In this document: piece by piece, positions 1 to 6,277 of the stretch
How positions within the stretch are numbered: the first letter of the stretch is position 1
Layout: every line of letters begins with the position of its first letter
NCBI GenBank assembly: GCA_934317205.1
Contig: CAKREL010000096.1
Span: 1 to 7,796, forward strand
DNA length: 7,796 bases
DNA from: an uncultured Eubacterium sp.
GTDB taxonomy: Bacteria; Bacillota; Clostridia; Lachnospirales; Lachnospiraceae
Direction of reading: 5' to 3'
The notes under the pieces: model-generated
What the model was told of the DNA's origin: nothing
Databases searched by the model: none
The model's input: only the letters and a program-made list of their open reading frames with translations
Made by a program: the position numbers and the translations under genes

Positions 1-651
1 CATGTAAAAACAGGAGAGAAACCATTTCTTCTGACGTCTTGCTGTCCGGCTTGGTCAATGCTGGCAAAAAAACAGTTTCCGGAGATGATTGGCAGTGTAT
101 CTAAGGAATTGACACCGATGGTAGCAACAGCTCGAAGCATCAAGAAAGAGCATCCAAATGCGAAAGTTGTATTTATCGGACCGTGTGCGGCCAAGAAACT
201 TGAGGCGATGCGAAAAACCGTTCGAAGTGATGTGGATTTTGTTATTACGTTTGAGGAACTGGATGCCATGTTTGAGGCGCGTGGTATTGATCCGAAGACG
301 ATTGAGAGTCAGGGACATCTGCATGATGCAACAGCAGCTGGTCGTGGATATGCGGTAGCTGGTGGTGTATCGAAAGCTATTGAAAACTGCATTCATGAGT
401 ATTATCCAGATGTAGAGGTTCAGATTGAACATGTAGAGGGTCTGGCTGAGTGCAAAAAAGTACTGATGCTTGCAAAAGCAGGACAAAAGAACGGATATCT
501 GATCGAAGGTATGGGATGTCCGGGCGGTTGTGTTGCCGGAGCAGGAACATTGATTCCGGTACAGGAAGCAAAGAAAGATGTACAGCAAATTGTTGCAGAT
601 TCAACAAAAAAACTGCCTCCAAAACAATTAAGGGAGATAGAATTAAAATAA
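1..651 (+). CDS. FeFe-hydrogenase-like protein, C-terminal H-cluster domain (5' partial)
   Basis: The reading frame is open from base 1, so the N-terminus lies off the left edge; 216 residues are visible. FeFe hydrogenases interconvert protons and H2 at the H-cluster, usually with ferredoxin as electron partner, in the cytoplasm. All three H-cluster motifs are present. L1 is TSCCPAW at visible residues 12-18, with the usual proton-relay Cys14 and ligand Cys15. L2 is GPCAAKKLE with Cys62. L3 is EGMGCPGGCVAGAG with Cys173 and Cys177. L2 has Gly where catalytic HydA enzymes usually have Met (MPC), and L3 has GC instead of AC. Only about 34 residues follow L3, so the small-subunit-like tail of many HydA proteins is absent. 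This suggests a divergent, possibly group B-like hydrogenase rather than classical HydA; that subgroup is inference. N-terminal FeS domains cannot be judged. It is probably co-transcribed with the helicase 3 bp downstream. Confidence 0.9.
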   Translation, partial: HVKTGEKPFLLTSCCPAWSMLAKKQFPEMIGSVSKELTPMVATARSIKKEHPNAKVVFIGPCAAKKLEAMRKTVRSDVDFVITFEELDAMFEARGIDPKTIESQGHLHDATAAGRGYAVAGGVSKAIENCIHEYYPDVEVQIEHVEGLAECKKVLMLAKAGQKNGYLIEGMGCPGGCVAGAGTLIPVQEAKKDVQQIVADSTKKLPPKQLREIELK

Positions 652-657
652 TTTATG
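632..657 (+). promoter_or_regulatory. Poorly spaced ribosome binding site for the helicase
   Basis: GGGAG at 632-636 lies inside the last hydrogenase codons, 18 nt before the helicase ATG at 655. This is well beyond the usual 5-10 nt. An in-frame TAA at 649-651 blocks any upstream start, so reinitiation by ribosomes finishing the hydrogenase is the likely entry route (inference). Confidence 0.4.
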
Positions 658-2493
658 AAGATTGACACAAGTCAGATCAATGCTATCAGGCATAAAGAAG
701 GACCTGAGCTTGTACTGGCGGGACCAGGGTCTGGAAAGACCCTGGTCATCACTCGCCGTGTACAGCATCTGATCGAGCAATATCATATAAAGCCATCCTC
801 CATTTTGGTAATAACGTTTACGAAAGCGGCGGCCATGGAGATGAAACAGCGATTTGAAAAATTAATGGGCGGCAGGAGAGTACCGGTTTCCTTTGGTACT
901 TTTCATGCGGTCTATTTTATGATTTTGAAACATGCCTATGGATATACGGCAGATAATATTGTAAAAGAAGAGCAACGGTTGCAGTTTATGAAGGAGTACA
1001 TTCACCGACTGCGCCTAGAATATGACGATGAGAACGAATTCATTTCAAGCCTGCTCTCAGAAATCAGTCTGGTGAAAAACACATCGGTAAATCTGACGCA
1101 TTACTATTCGTCCTGTTGTGGACAGGATGTCTTCCGAAAAATATTCGAAGCCTACAATACTTTTTTGTATCAGAATCACCTTATCGATTTTGACGATATG
1201 CTTGTATATTGCAAGGAACTTTTGCTACAACGCCCGGATATTCTGGCAGCATGGCAACGAAAATATCAGTATATCCTGATTGATGAGTTTCAGGACATTA
1301 ACCAGATTCAGTACGACATTATACGAATGCTGGCGGCACCACAAGATAACCTGTTTATCGTTGGCGATGATGATCAGTCCATTTATCGGTTTCGTGGAGC
1401 TAAACCGGAAATCATGCTGAATTTTACAAAAGATTATCCGAATTCCGGAAAAATAATACTAGATACGAATTATCGCTCTGGAGCAGAAATTGTAAAGAAG
1501 GCCGGAAATTTGATTTCTTTTAATGAAAAGAGATTTCAAAAACAAATCACATCGGCAGTAAAAACAGGGATTCCGTTGGTAAAGCAGGAATTTCAGACAC
1601 AGCGGGAGCAAAATTTGTATGTGATACAAGAAATATTGCGTTTGCATCGGGAAGGAATGGAATACAGCGATATGGCGGTGTTGTTTCGAACAAATATGCA
1701 ACCGCGTTTCCTGATGGAAATGATGCTGGATTACAGTATACCATTTATGGCGAAAGATCGTATTCCAAATATTTATGATCATTGGATAACAAGAGATTTG
1801 TTTGCGTACATAAATATTGCCAGAGGTGATCGCAGACGTAGTAGTTTCCTAAAAATCATGAACCGTCCAAAAAGGTATCTTTCCAGAGAGAGCCTTCCTT
1901 ATGAGGAGGTGGCTTTTGATGTGTGGGAAGAATTTTATGCGGATCAGGGGTGGATGATGCAACGCTTAGAAAAACTGCAAATGGATTTGAAGGTGATCGC
2001 GGGCATGCGGCCGTTTTCTGCCATCAATTACATTCGAAAAGGCGTAGCGTATGAGGATTATCTGCGGGAGTATGCGGATGTACGCCGGATTCCGTTCGAA
2101 GATTTGGCGGATGTTTTGGATGAATTGCAAGAGAATGCCAGAGGATTTGAAACATTTGAGGTATGGTTTGAGCATATTGATCAGCTGCGGCAAGAACTGG
2201 AGGAGCAGGCTAAAAGCTATCATGTGACAGAGGGTGTCAATTTGAGTACACTGCATTCTTCAAAAGGTTTGGAATATGATACAGTATTTTTGGTGGATGT
2301 GAACGAAAATGTGATGCCTAATAAAAAGGCTGTATTAGATGCAGATTTGGAAGAAGAACGCAGGATGTTTTACGTTGGTATGACGCGTGCAAAGAATCGG
2401 TTGTATCTGCTTTGGTCAAATCAGATTCGAAATAAAGATATGGATCCATCGCGGTTTCTGATGGAATGCGAGTCTGCTCAGGTCAGAAAATAA
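655..2493 (+). CDS. SF1A UvrD/PcrA-family ATP-dependent DNA helicase
   Basis: This is a 612-residue superfamily 1 helicase, expected to unwind DNA 3'-5' with ATP during repair or replication-fork clearance. Motifs in order: Q motif around Gln7; motif I AGPGSGKT (22-29); Ia around ITFTKAAAMEM (53-63); II LIDEFQD (208-214, Walker B Asp210-Glu211); III VGDDDQSIYRFRGA (236-249); IV LDTNYRS (269-275); V LSTLHSSKGLEYD (530-542); VI EEERRMFYVGMTRAK (566-580). All catalytic positions look intact. PcrA/UvrD proteins are usually about 720 residues; here only about 32 follow motif VI, so the C-terminal extension that ends in an RNA-polymerase-binding Tudor-like fold is missing. It is therefore better called a UvrD-like paralogue than PcrA. 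The start is the first ATG after the in-frame hydrogenase stop. The only purine-rich tract (GGGAG, 632-636) is about 18 nt upstream, so initiation may rely on coupling to the hydrogenase. Confidence 0.93.
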   Translation: MKIDTSQINAIRHKEGPELVLAGPGSGKTLVITRRVQHLIEQYHIKPSSILVITFTKAAAMEMKQRFEKLMGGRRVPVSFGTFHAVYFMILKHAYGYTADNIVKEEQRLQFMKEYIHRLRLEYDDENEFISSLLSEISLVKNTSVNLTHYYSSCCGQDVFRKIFEAYNTFLYQNHLIDFDDMLVYCKELLLQRPDILAAWQRKYQYILIDEFQDINQIQYDIIRMLAAPQDNLFIVGDDDQSIYRFRGAKPEIMLNFTKDYPNSGKIILDTNYRSGAEIVKKAGNLISFNEKRFQKQITSAVKTGIPLVKQEFQTQREQNLYVIQEILRLHREGMEYSDMAVLFRTNMQPRFLMEMMLDYSIPFMAKDRIPNIYDHWITRDLFAYINIARGDRRRSSFLKIMNRPKRYLSRESLPYEEVAFDVWEEFYADQGWMMQRLEKLQMDLKVIAGMRPFSAINYIRKGVAYEDYLREYADVRRIPFEDLADVLDELQENARGFETFEVWFEHIDQLRQELEEQAKSYHVTEGVNLSTLHSSKGLEYDTVFLVDVNENVMPNKKAVLDADLEEERRMFYVGMTRAKNRLYLLWSNQIRNKDMDPSRFLMECESAQVRK

Positions 2494-2540
2494 GAGTCAG
2501 ATTTGTCTTAGCGTGCAAGACAAATCTGACTCTTTCTTTT
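2492..2540. terminator. Bidirectional intrinsic terminator between convergent genes
   Basis: There is a perfect 18-bp inverted repeat, arms 2492-2509 and 2517-2534, with a 7-nt loop (AGCGTGC). The left arm overlaps the last two bases of the helicase stop codon. On the plus strand the stem is followed by TTCTTTT. On the minus strand the stem is followed by a T-rich run (TTATTTT), so it can also end the DUF1292 transcript 37 bp past its stop codon. The position between convergent genes fits a shared terminator. Confidence 0.9.
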
Positions 2541-2570
2541 GCAACATATAAAAATAAAATTGAATACAGA

Positions 2571-2870
2571 TTACATCTGGTCGAATTCTTCTTCATCCAG
2601 TAATTCATCAAAGCGATCGCTAACTGCATCAAATTCATCATCACTGTCAATATTCTCCAGAGATGGATTACCTTCTTCATCTTCAAAGTAGCGGTAAAAG
2701 ATGACTTCTTCATCGTTATCTACCGGGACAAGTGAAATGTAGTTCTGATTATTCACATCAAAGATAGTCAGAATCTGGCATTCTAACTGGGAACCATCAT
2801 CCAAATCCAGAGTGACGAACATTTCCTGTGGATCAAAGATTTCTTCTTCATTATTATTCTTATTAGCCAT
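2571..2870 (-). CDS. DUF1292 (YrzB-like) small acidic protein
   Basis: This is a 99-residue, strongly acidic protein matching the DUF1292 family of Firmicutes (YrzB in Bacillus subtilis). Its biochemical role is unknown. The N-terminal half resembles the family core: an aspartate/glutamate-rich opening, then alternating strands around TLDLDDGSQLECQILTIFDV (about residues 20-39), NYISLVP and VIFYRYFEDEEG. The C-terminal third is almost entirely Asp, Glu, Ser and Phe. No signal peptide, membrane segment or cysteine cluster is seen. The start at 2870 is supported by AGAGGG (2879-2884) with 8 nt spacing. In many Firmicutes DUF1292 sits downstream of alaS-ireB-ruvX; here it stands alone, with its own promoter and a long leader. 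It converges on the helicase and shares its terminator. Family assignment is fairly secure; function is open. Confidence 0.88.
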   Translation of the reverse strand: MANKNNNEEEIFDPQEMFVTLDLDDGSQLECQILTIFDVNNQNYISLVPVDNDEEVIFYRYFEDEEGNPSLENIDSDDEFDAVSDRFDELLDEEEFDQM

Positions 2871-2906
2871 TTTAATATCCCTCTTCTTTTTCTATATATT
2901 TTATAC

Positions 2907-3133
2907 AGATTTGGGTGTTACCCCTCCCCAAATCTTGATTACACAGATTGCTCCGCGCTTTGCACTCCCACAATCCTTCCCGCTATTTGCATATCGTGGA
3001 AGTGATCTTCCATTTTTCTGCTCATATCGGAGGGGTGTCCCAAGGTTCATTTATCCTCTCGGTGTAAGATCAGAACAAGTGGAGTCAGATCCCTTGACAC
3101 TGAAATCTCATATAGGAATTTATCCCATAGAAT
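2907..3133 (-). ncRNA. Candidate structured leader RNA (or independent small RNA) upstream of DUF1292
   Basis: The transcript from the minus-strand promoter would carry about 263 nt before the DUF1292 start. In RNA order the local stems are as follows. TATGGGA (3129-3123) pairs TCCTATA (3117-3111). GTGTC-AAGG (3100-3092) pairs CCTT-GG-GACAC (3045-3035) with a two-G bulge. TGGAAG pairs CTTCCA around an ATCA loop (3012-2997). AGATTTGGG (2935-2927) pairs CCCAAATCT (2915-2907). An alternative extended fold pairs AGATT with AATCT, and ACTCCAC (3085-3079) with GTGGGAGT (2971-2964, one bulged G). It leaves an 18/14-nt internal bubble, loosely like 6S RNA. I recognise no riboswitch or T-box core. No poly-U tract follows the last stem, so read-through into DUF1292 is likely. 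Pairings were found by eye; identity is unproven. Confidence 0.35.
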
Positions 3134-3139
3134 ACTATA

Positions 3140-3168
3140 AGTATAAAAATTATAAGAGCAAAAGTCAA
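3140..3168 (-). promoter_or_regulatory. Sigma-A promoter for the DUF1292 transcript
   Basis: On the minus strand TTGACT (3168-3163) is followed after exactly 17 bases by TATACT (3145-3140). Each hexamer differs from consensus at one position. The start site should fall near 3133. The spaced inverted repeat ATACT-TAT-AGTAT (3144-3132) covers the -10 and the predicted start and could be an operator. Confidence 0.8.
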
Positions 3169-3188
3169 TTCTTTTTCTGATTTTTTTG

Positions 3189-3217
3189 TTGACAAAAGTA
3201 AAGAAATCGAATATACT
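3189..3217 (+). promoter_or_regulatory. Sigma-A promoter of the fatty-acid synthesis operon
   Basis: TTGACA (3189-3194), a perfect -35, is followed after 17 bases by TATACT (3212-3217). The predicted start is near 3224, giving a leader of about 45 nt to the acpP ATG. An A/T-rich run lies upstream. No other promoter is evident before accB, so this probably drives the whole operon. Confidence 0.88.
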
Positions 3218-3237
3218 TTGAATATCAAAATATTTGA
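3217..3237 (+). promoter_or_regulatory. Putative FabT-type operator at the acpP start site
   Basis: Three half-sites alternate at 3-bp intervals: TTTGA (3217-3221), TCAAA (3225-3229) and TTTGA (3233-3237). The first two form TTTGA-N3-TCAAA, the shape of the FabT box known from streptococci and lactococci. The element starts on the last base of the -10 and covers the predicted transcription start. Bound repressor would block initiation. FabT is a MarR-family repressor that uses acyl-ACP as co-repressor. No fabT gene is in the window, so the assignment rests on the motif and its position. Confidence 0.65.
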
Positions 3238-3269
3238 AATAAAAACAATCTGAAAGGAAAATTACAATT

Positions 3270-3503
3270 ATGTTAGAGAAAATGAAAGAAATGATTGCTG
3301 ATCAGTTATCTGTAGATGAGGATAAAATTACACTGGAGTCTAATTTCAAAGATGATTTGGATGCTGATTCCTTAGATTTATTTGAACTTGTTATGGCTTT
3401 AGAAGAAGAGTATGGTATTGAAATCCCATCTGAGGAGCTTGAGAGCCTTACAACAGTAGGTTCAATTATTGATTATCTGAAAGCACATGGCGTAGAGGAA
3501 TAA
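3270..3503 (+). CDS. acpP: Acyl carrier protein
   Basis: This 77-residue acidic protein carries growing acyl chains as thioesters on 4'-phosphopantetheine in the cytoplasm. The attachment serine is Ser34 in the DLDADSLD motif (29-36), at the start of helix II. The remainder (LVMALEEEYGIEIPSEE, then the TVGSIIDYL helix) matches the four-helix ACP fold at normal length. The ATG is supported by AAAGGA (3253-3258) 11 nt upstream. It is the first gene of the operon, directly behind a strong promoter, which suits the high ACP level cells need. Its 3' end carries the ribosome binding site for fabK. Ser34 would be modified by an AcpS-type transferase not seen here. Confidence 0.97.
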   Translation: MLEKMKEMIADQLSVDEDKITLESNFKDDLDADSLDLFELVMALEEEYGIEIPSEELESLTTVGSIIDYLKAHGVEE

Positions 3504-3509
3504 ATTTAA

Positions 3510-4433
3510 ATGAAAACAAGAATTACAGAACTTTTCGGAATAGAATATCCAATCATTCAGGGTGGTATGGCCTGGGTGGCAGATTATCATTTGGCAGCAG
3601 CAGTTTCTAATGCAGGTGGTCTGGGATTGATCGGAGCGGCAAGTGCGCCAGGCGATGTAGTTCGAACACAGATTCGCGAAGCAAAGAAACTGACAGATAA
3701 GCCATTCGGTGTAAATATTATGTTGCTGAGTCCATACGCAGATGAAGTAGCACACGTTGTTGTGGAGGAAGGTATTAAAGTTGTGACAACTGGTGCCGGT
3801 AATCCGGGTAAATACATGGAAATGTGGAAATCAGCTGGAATCAAAGTTGTTCCAGTTGTTGCAAGTGTAGCTCTTGCAAAGATGATGCAGAAAGCAGGTG
3901 CTGATGCAGTTGTTGCGGAGGGAACTGAGTCAGGCGGGCATATCGGATCTGCCACAACAATGACACTTGTTCCACAGGTTGTGGATGCAGTCACTATTCC
4001 GGTAATCGCAGCTGGTGGTATCGCAGATGGCAGAGGATTTGCAGCAGCGATGATGCTTGGTGCGGAAGCAGTGCAGATTGGTACTAGATTCTGTGTGGCA
4101 ACTGAGTGTATTTGTCACGAAAATTATAAGCAGAAGATTATCAAAGCAAAAGATATTGACTCTGAAGTAACTGGCCGTAGCAACGGACATCCAATCCGTT
4201 GCCTGAGAAATCAGATGTCCAGAGAGTATTTGCGTTTGGAAAAAGAAGGAGCCGGATTCGAAGAGTTAGAGCATCTGACGGTAGGATCTCTCCGAAATGC
4301 AGTTATTGACGGTGATGTCAAAAATGGAACTGTTATGGCAGGACAAATTGCTGGCTTGATTCAAAAAGAGCAGAGCTGCAAGGAAATTGTAGATGAAATT
4401 ATGGAGCAGGCAGAGAAATTACTGCATTGCTAA
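3510..4433 (+). CDS. fabK: FMN-dependent enoyl-ACP reductase II
   Basis: This 307-residue TIM-barrel flavoprotein reduces trans-2-enoyl-ACP to acyl-ACP with NAD(P)H, the last step of each elongation cycle. It belongs to the nitronate monooxygenase/FabK family. Its presence in a fab operon marks it as FabK rather than a nitronate monooxygenase. Visible features: substrate/FMN loop PIIQGGMAW (14-22); EGTESGGHIG (137-146) with His144, the position of the catalytic His in Streptococcus pneumoniae FabK; FMN phosphate-binding IAAGGIADG (166-174); GAEAVQIGTRF (184-194). The ATG follows acpP by 6 bp, with GAGGAA (3495-3500) 9 nt upstream inside acpP. FabK enzymes are unrelated to FabI and are known for low triclosan sensitivity. 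No FabI is in the window. Confidence 0.95.
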   Translation: MKTRITELFGIEYPIIQGGMAWVADYHLAAAVSNAGGLGLIGAASAPGDVVRTQIREAKKLTDKPFGVNIMLLSPYADEVAHVVVEEGIKVVTTGAGNPGKYMEMWKSAGIKVVPVVASVALAKMMQKAGADAVVAEGTESGGHIGSATTMTLVPQVVDAVTIPVIAAGGIADGRGFAAAMMLGAEAVQIGTRFCVATECICHENYKQKIIKAKDIDSEVTGRSNGHPIRCLRNQMSREYLRLEKEGAGFEELEHLTVGSLRNAVIDGDVKNGTVMAGQIAGLIQKEQSCKEIVDEIMEQAEKLLHC

Positions 4434-4524
4434 CAAAAAGACAGATTAGATTCGGGGAAAACATAAGAATAACGGAAGTTTACCTGAAAAGAGTCGAAAT
4501 GATAAGCGAAAAGGAGCAGATGAA

Positions 4525-5448
4525 ATGAAAAAAATAGCGTTTATTTTTCCCGGTCAGGGGTCACAGTACGTTGGCATGGGAAAAGATTTTTACGAGACTT
4601 TCCCAAGTGCAAAAGAAATGATCAATTTGGCAGAAAAAGTAAGCGGTATCAATATGACGAAGCTTCTTTTCGAAGAAAATGAAAATATTAATATCACAAA
4701 ATACACCCAGATTGCAATGCTTGCAGATGAACTTGCTATCTGGAGTGTGTTGCGTGAAAAGGGATTGGTATCTGTAGTAAATGCTGGATTAAGTCTGGGT
4801 GAGTATGCAGCTTTGGTTGCATCCGGAGTAATGACAGCGGAAGATGCGTTCCGTGTGGTTGTAAAACGTGGAGAATATATGCAGGAAGCGGTTCCGACAG
4901 GCGGAGCTATGACAGCAATACTTGGTGCAGATACAGCGATTATTGAAAAAATATGTGAGGAGACCGAAGGAATTGTCTCGGTTGCAAACTACAACTGTCC
5001 GGGACAGATTGTAATTACTGGTGAGCAGCAGGCCGTAGATGCCGCAGCAACAGCCTTAAAAGAAGCAGGTGCAAAACGGTGCACGCCATTGAATGTCAGC
5101 GGTCCGTTCCACTCTGCAATGTTATTGCCAGCAGGAGAAAAACTTGCGGCAGAGTTAGAAAACATAGAAATTCATGAAATAGCAGTTCCTTATATTACAA
5201 ATGTGACTGCGGATTATGTGACAGATTCATCACAGGTAAAAGAATTATTGAAAAAACAGATTTCCTCATCCGTCCGATGGCAGCAGAGCGTAGAGCGTAT
5301 GATTGCAGACGGTATAGAGGCATTTATCGAAATTGGACCAAAGAAATCCCTTTGTGGATTTATGAAACGTATAGATAAAACCGTTCCGGCGTATCATGTC
5401 GATAAAGTAACGGATCTTGAAAGTGTATTAAACGAATTAGTTCAGTAG
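4525..5448 (+). CDS. fabD: Malonyl-CoA:ACP transacylase
   Basis: This 307-residue enzyme moves malonyl from CoA to AcpP, supplying the extender unit. FPGQGSQ (8-14) forms the oxyanion region. GLSLGEY (88-94) holds nucleophile Ser90. Arg115 in KRGEYMQ matches the malonate-carboxylate-binding Arg. GPFHSAM (193-199) holds catalytic His196, and IEIGPKKSL lies near the end. The elbow has Leu where many FabD proteins have His (GHSLGE). Length is normal. AAGGAG (4511-4516) sits 8 nt before the ATG. A 91-bp gap from fabK contains no clear hairpin or promoter. A 9-codon ORF (4499-4528) in another frame overlaps the fabD start; it is probably chance. Confidence 0.96.
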   Translation: MKKIAFIFPGQGSQYVGMGKDFYETFPSAKEMINLAEKVSGINMTKLLFEENENINITKYTQIAMLADELAIWSVLREKGLVSVVNAGLSLGEYAALVASGVMTAEDAFRVVVKRGEYMQEAVPTGGAMTAILGADTAIIEKICEETEGIVSVANYNCPGQIVITGEQQAVDAAATALKEAGAKRCTPLNVSGPFHSAMLLPAGEKLAAELENIEIHEIAVPYITNVTADYVTDSSQVKELLKKQISSSVRWQQSVERMIADGIEAFIEIGPKKSLCGFMKRIDKTVPAYHVDKVTDLESVLNELVQ

Positions 5449-5517
5449 AGAAGATTTTTGTTTTTTGCAAATTGTGAAAATTATAGAGTGCAAAGATGAC
5501 AGAAATTGCTGAAATTC

Positions 5518-5530
5518 AGGAGGCAGTATG
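5518..5530 (+). promoter_or_regulatory. Tightly spaced ribosome binding site for fabG
   Basis: AGGAGG (5518-5523) is followed after only 4 nt by the fabG ATG. The same stretch lies inside a 15-codon ORF (5496-5543, beginning MTEIAEIQ) in a different frame that overlaps the fabG start. Whether that ORF is translated cannot be told. Confidence 0.55.
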
Positions 5531-6277
5531 GAAAAAGTATTAACAGATAAAGTTGCTATCGTTACTGGCGCAAGTCGTGGAATCGGCAGACAAATTGCCA
5601 TAACACTGGCACAGGAAGGTGCTTATGTTATTGTGAATTACAACGGATCAAAAGAAGCAGCAGAAGCAGTGGTTGAGACGATTACAGCAGCTGGCGGTCA
5701 GGCAGAAACCTGGCAGTGCAGTGTGGCAGATTTTACGGCAGTGGAAGAAATGATCAAATCCATTTACAAAAAATTTGGTCATATTGATATTTTGGTAAAT
5801 AATGCCGGAATAACAAAAGACAATCTTTTGATGAAGATGAAAGAAGAAGAATTTGATGCGGTCATTGATACAAACCTGAAAGGAAGTTTTAACACCATGC
5901 GTCATGTTGCAAGATATATGTTGAAACAGAAAAATGGAAGTATCATCAATATTTCTTCCGTATCCGGAGTACTTGGAAATCCGGGACAGATGAACTATTG
6001 TGCTTCCAAAGCAGGTGTTATCGGAATGACAAAATCTATGGCAAGAGAAATTGCAAGCCGTGGTATTCGTGTAAATGCAGTAGCACCTGGATTTATTGAG
6101 ACAGAGATGATGGAGCAGATGACGGATGCAGCAAAAGAAGCTGGAAAATCACAGATTCCATTCGGACGTTATGGAAAGACAGAAGAGATTGCAAATGTTG
6201 TTGCATTTCTGGCATCTGAAAAGGCATCCTATATCACAGGCCAGGTAATCTGCGTGGACGGAGGCATGGCAATGTAA
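5528..6277 (+). CDS. fabG: 3-oxoacyl-ACP reductase (NADPH)
   Basis: This 249-residue short-chain dehydrogenase reduces 3-ketoacyl-ACP to 3-hydroxyacyl-ACP. The Rossmann NADPH loop is TGASRGIG (13-20), with Arg17 favouring NADPH, and NNAG is at 91-94. The catalytic tetrad is Asn116, Ser144, Tyr157 and Lys161, with the usual 13-residue Ser-Tyr spacing. APGFIETEM follows Lys161 and the protein ends in [12 protein letters not shown], as FabG proteins do. FabG works as a tetramer. AGGAGG (5518-5523) is full strength but only 4 nt from the ATG; no later start keeps the conserved N-terminus. The 79-bp gap after fabD is A/T-rich and has no clear terminator. The stop codon is the first triplet of an 11-bp inverted repeat that runs into the next gap. 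Confidence 0.97.
   Translation: MEKVLTDKVAIVTGASRGIGRQIAITLAQEGAYVIVNYNGSKEAAEAVVETITAAGGQAETWQCSVADFTAVEEMIKSIYKKFGHIDILVNNAGITKDNLLMKMKEEEFDAVIDTNLKGSFNTMRHVARYMLKQKNGSIINISSVSGVLGNPGQMNYCASKAGVIGMTKSMAREIASRGIRVNAVAPGFIETEMMEQMTDAAKEAGKSQIPFGRYGKTEEIANVVAFLASEKASYITGQVICVDGGMAM

Larger units (their letters stand above)
2871..3269. other. Divergent regulatory gap between DUF1292 and acpP
   Basis: The 399-bp gap has no convincing protein gene on either strand. Bases 2871-3133 are the predicted DUF1292 leader on the minus strand. Bases 3140-3168 hold the minus-strand promoter, and 3169-3188 is a T-rich spacer between the two -35 boxes. Bases 3189-3217 are the plus-strand promoter, 3217-3237 the putative operator, and 3252-3258 the acpP ribosome binding site. 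Confidence 0.8.

Noticed and set aside
55..588. A 177-codon minus-strand ORF antisense to the hydrogenase.
   Set aside because: It mirrors the conserved hydrogenase frame, is rich in Cys, His and Ser with no recognisable domain, and no promoter was seen.
2911..2930. GGGTGTTACCCC as a T-box antiterminator (GGGTGGTACCGCG-like).
   Set aside because: It lies on the strand opposite the leader transcript, lacks the conserved GGTACCGCG core, and no tRNA-related gene follows.
2907..2935. The 9-bp stem near the end of the DUF1292 leader as an intrinsic terminator or attenuator.
   Set aside because: On the minus strand it is followed by GTATAAAATATATAG, not a U-run, and the loop is 11 nt. It may still be a structural part of the leader.
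3094..3117. TTGACA on the plus strand at 3094-3099 as a second fab promoter.
   Set aside because: The nearest -10-like sequences are 11 or 21 bp away, not 16-18. The promoter at 3189 is far better.
2812..3180. A 122-codon plus-strand ORF spanning the start of DUF1292 and most of the divergent gap.
   Set aside because: It has no ribosome binding site, overlaps DUF1292 antisense, has a low-complexity hydrophobic start with no family resemblance, and is better explained as the minus-strand leader.
5449..5480. The T-rich run after fabD as a terminator.
   Set aside because: No stable hairpin precedes the T tracts, and fabG continues the same pathway downstream.
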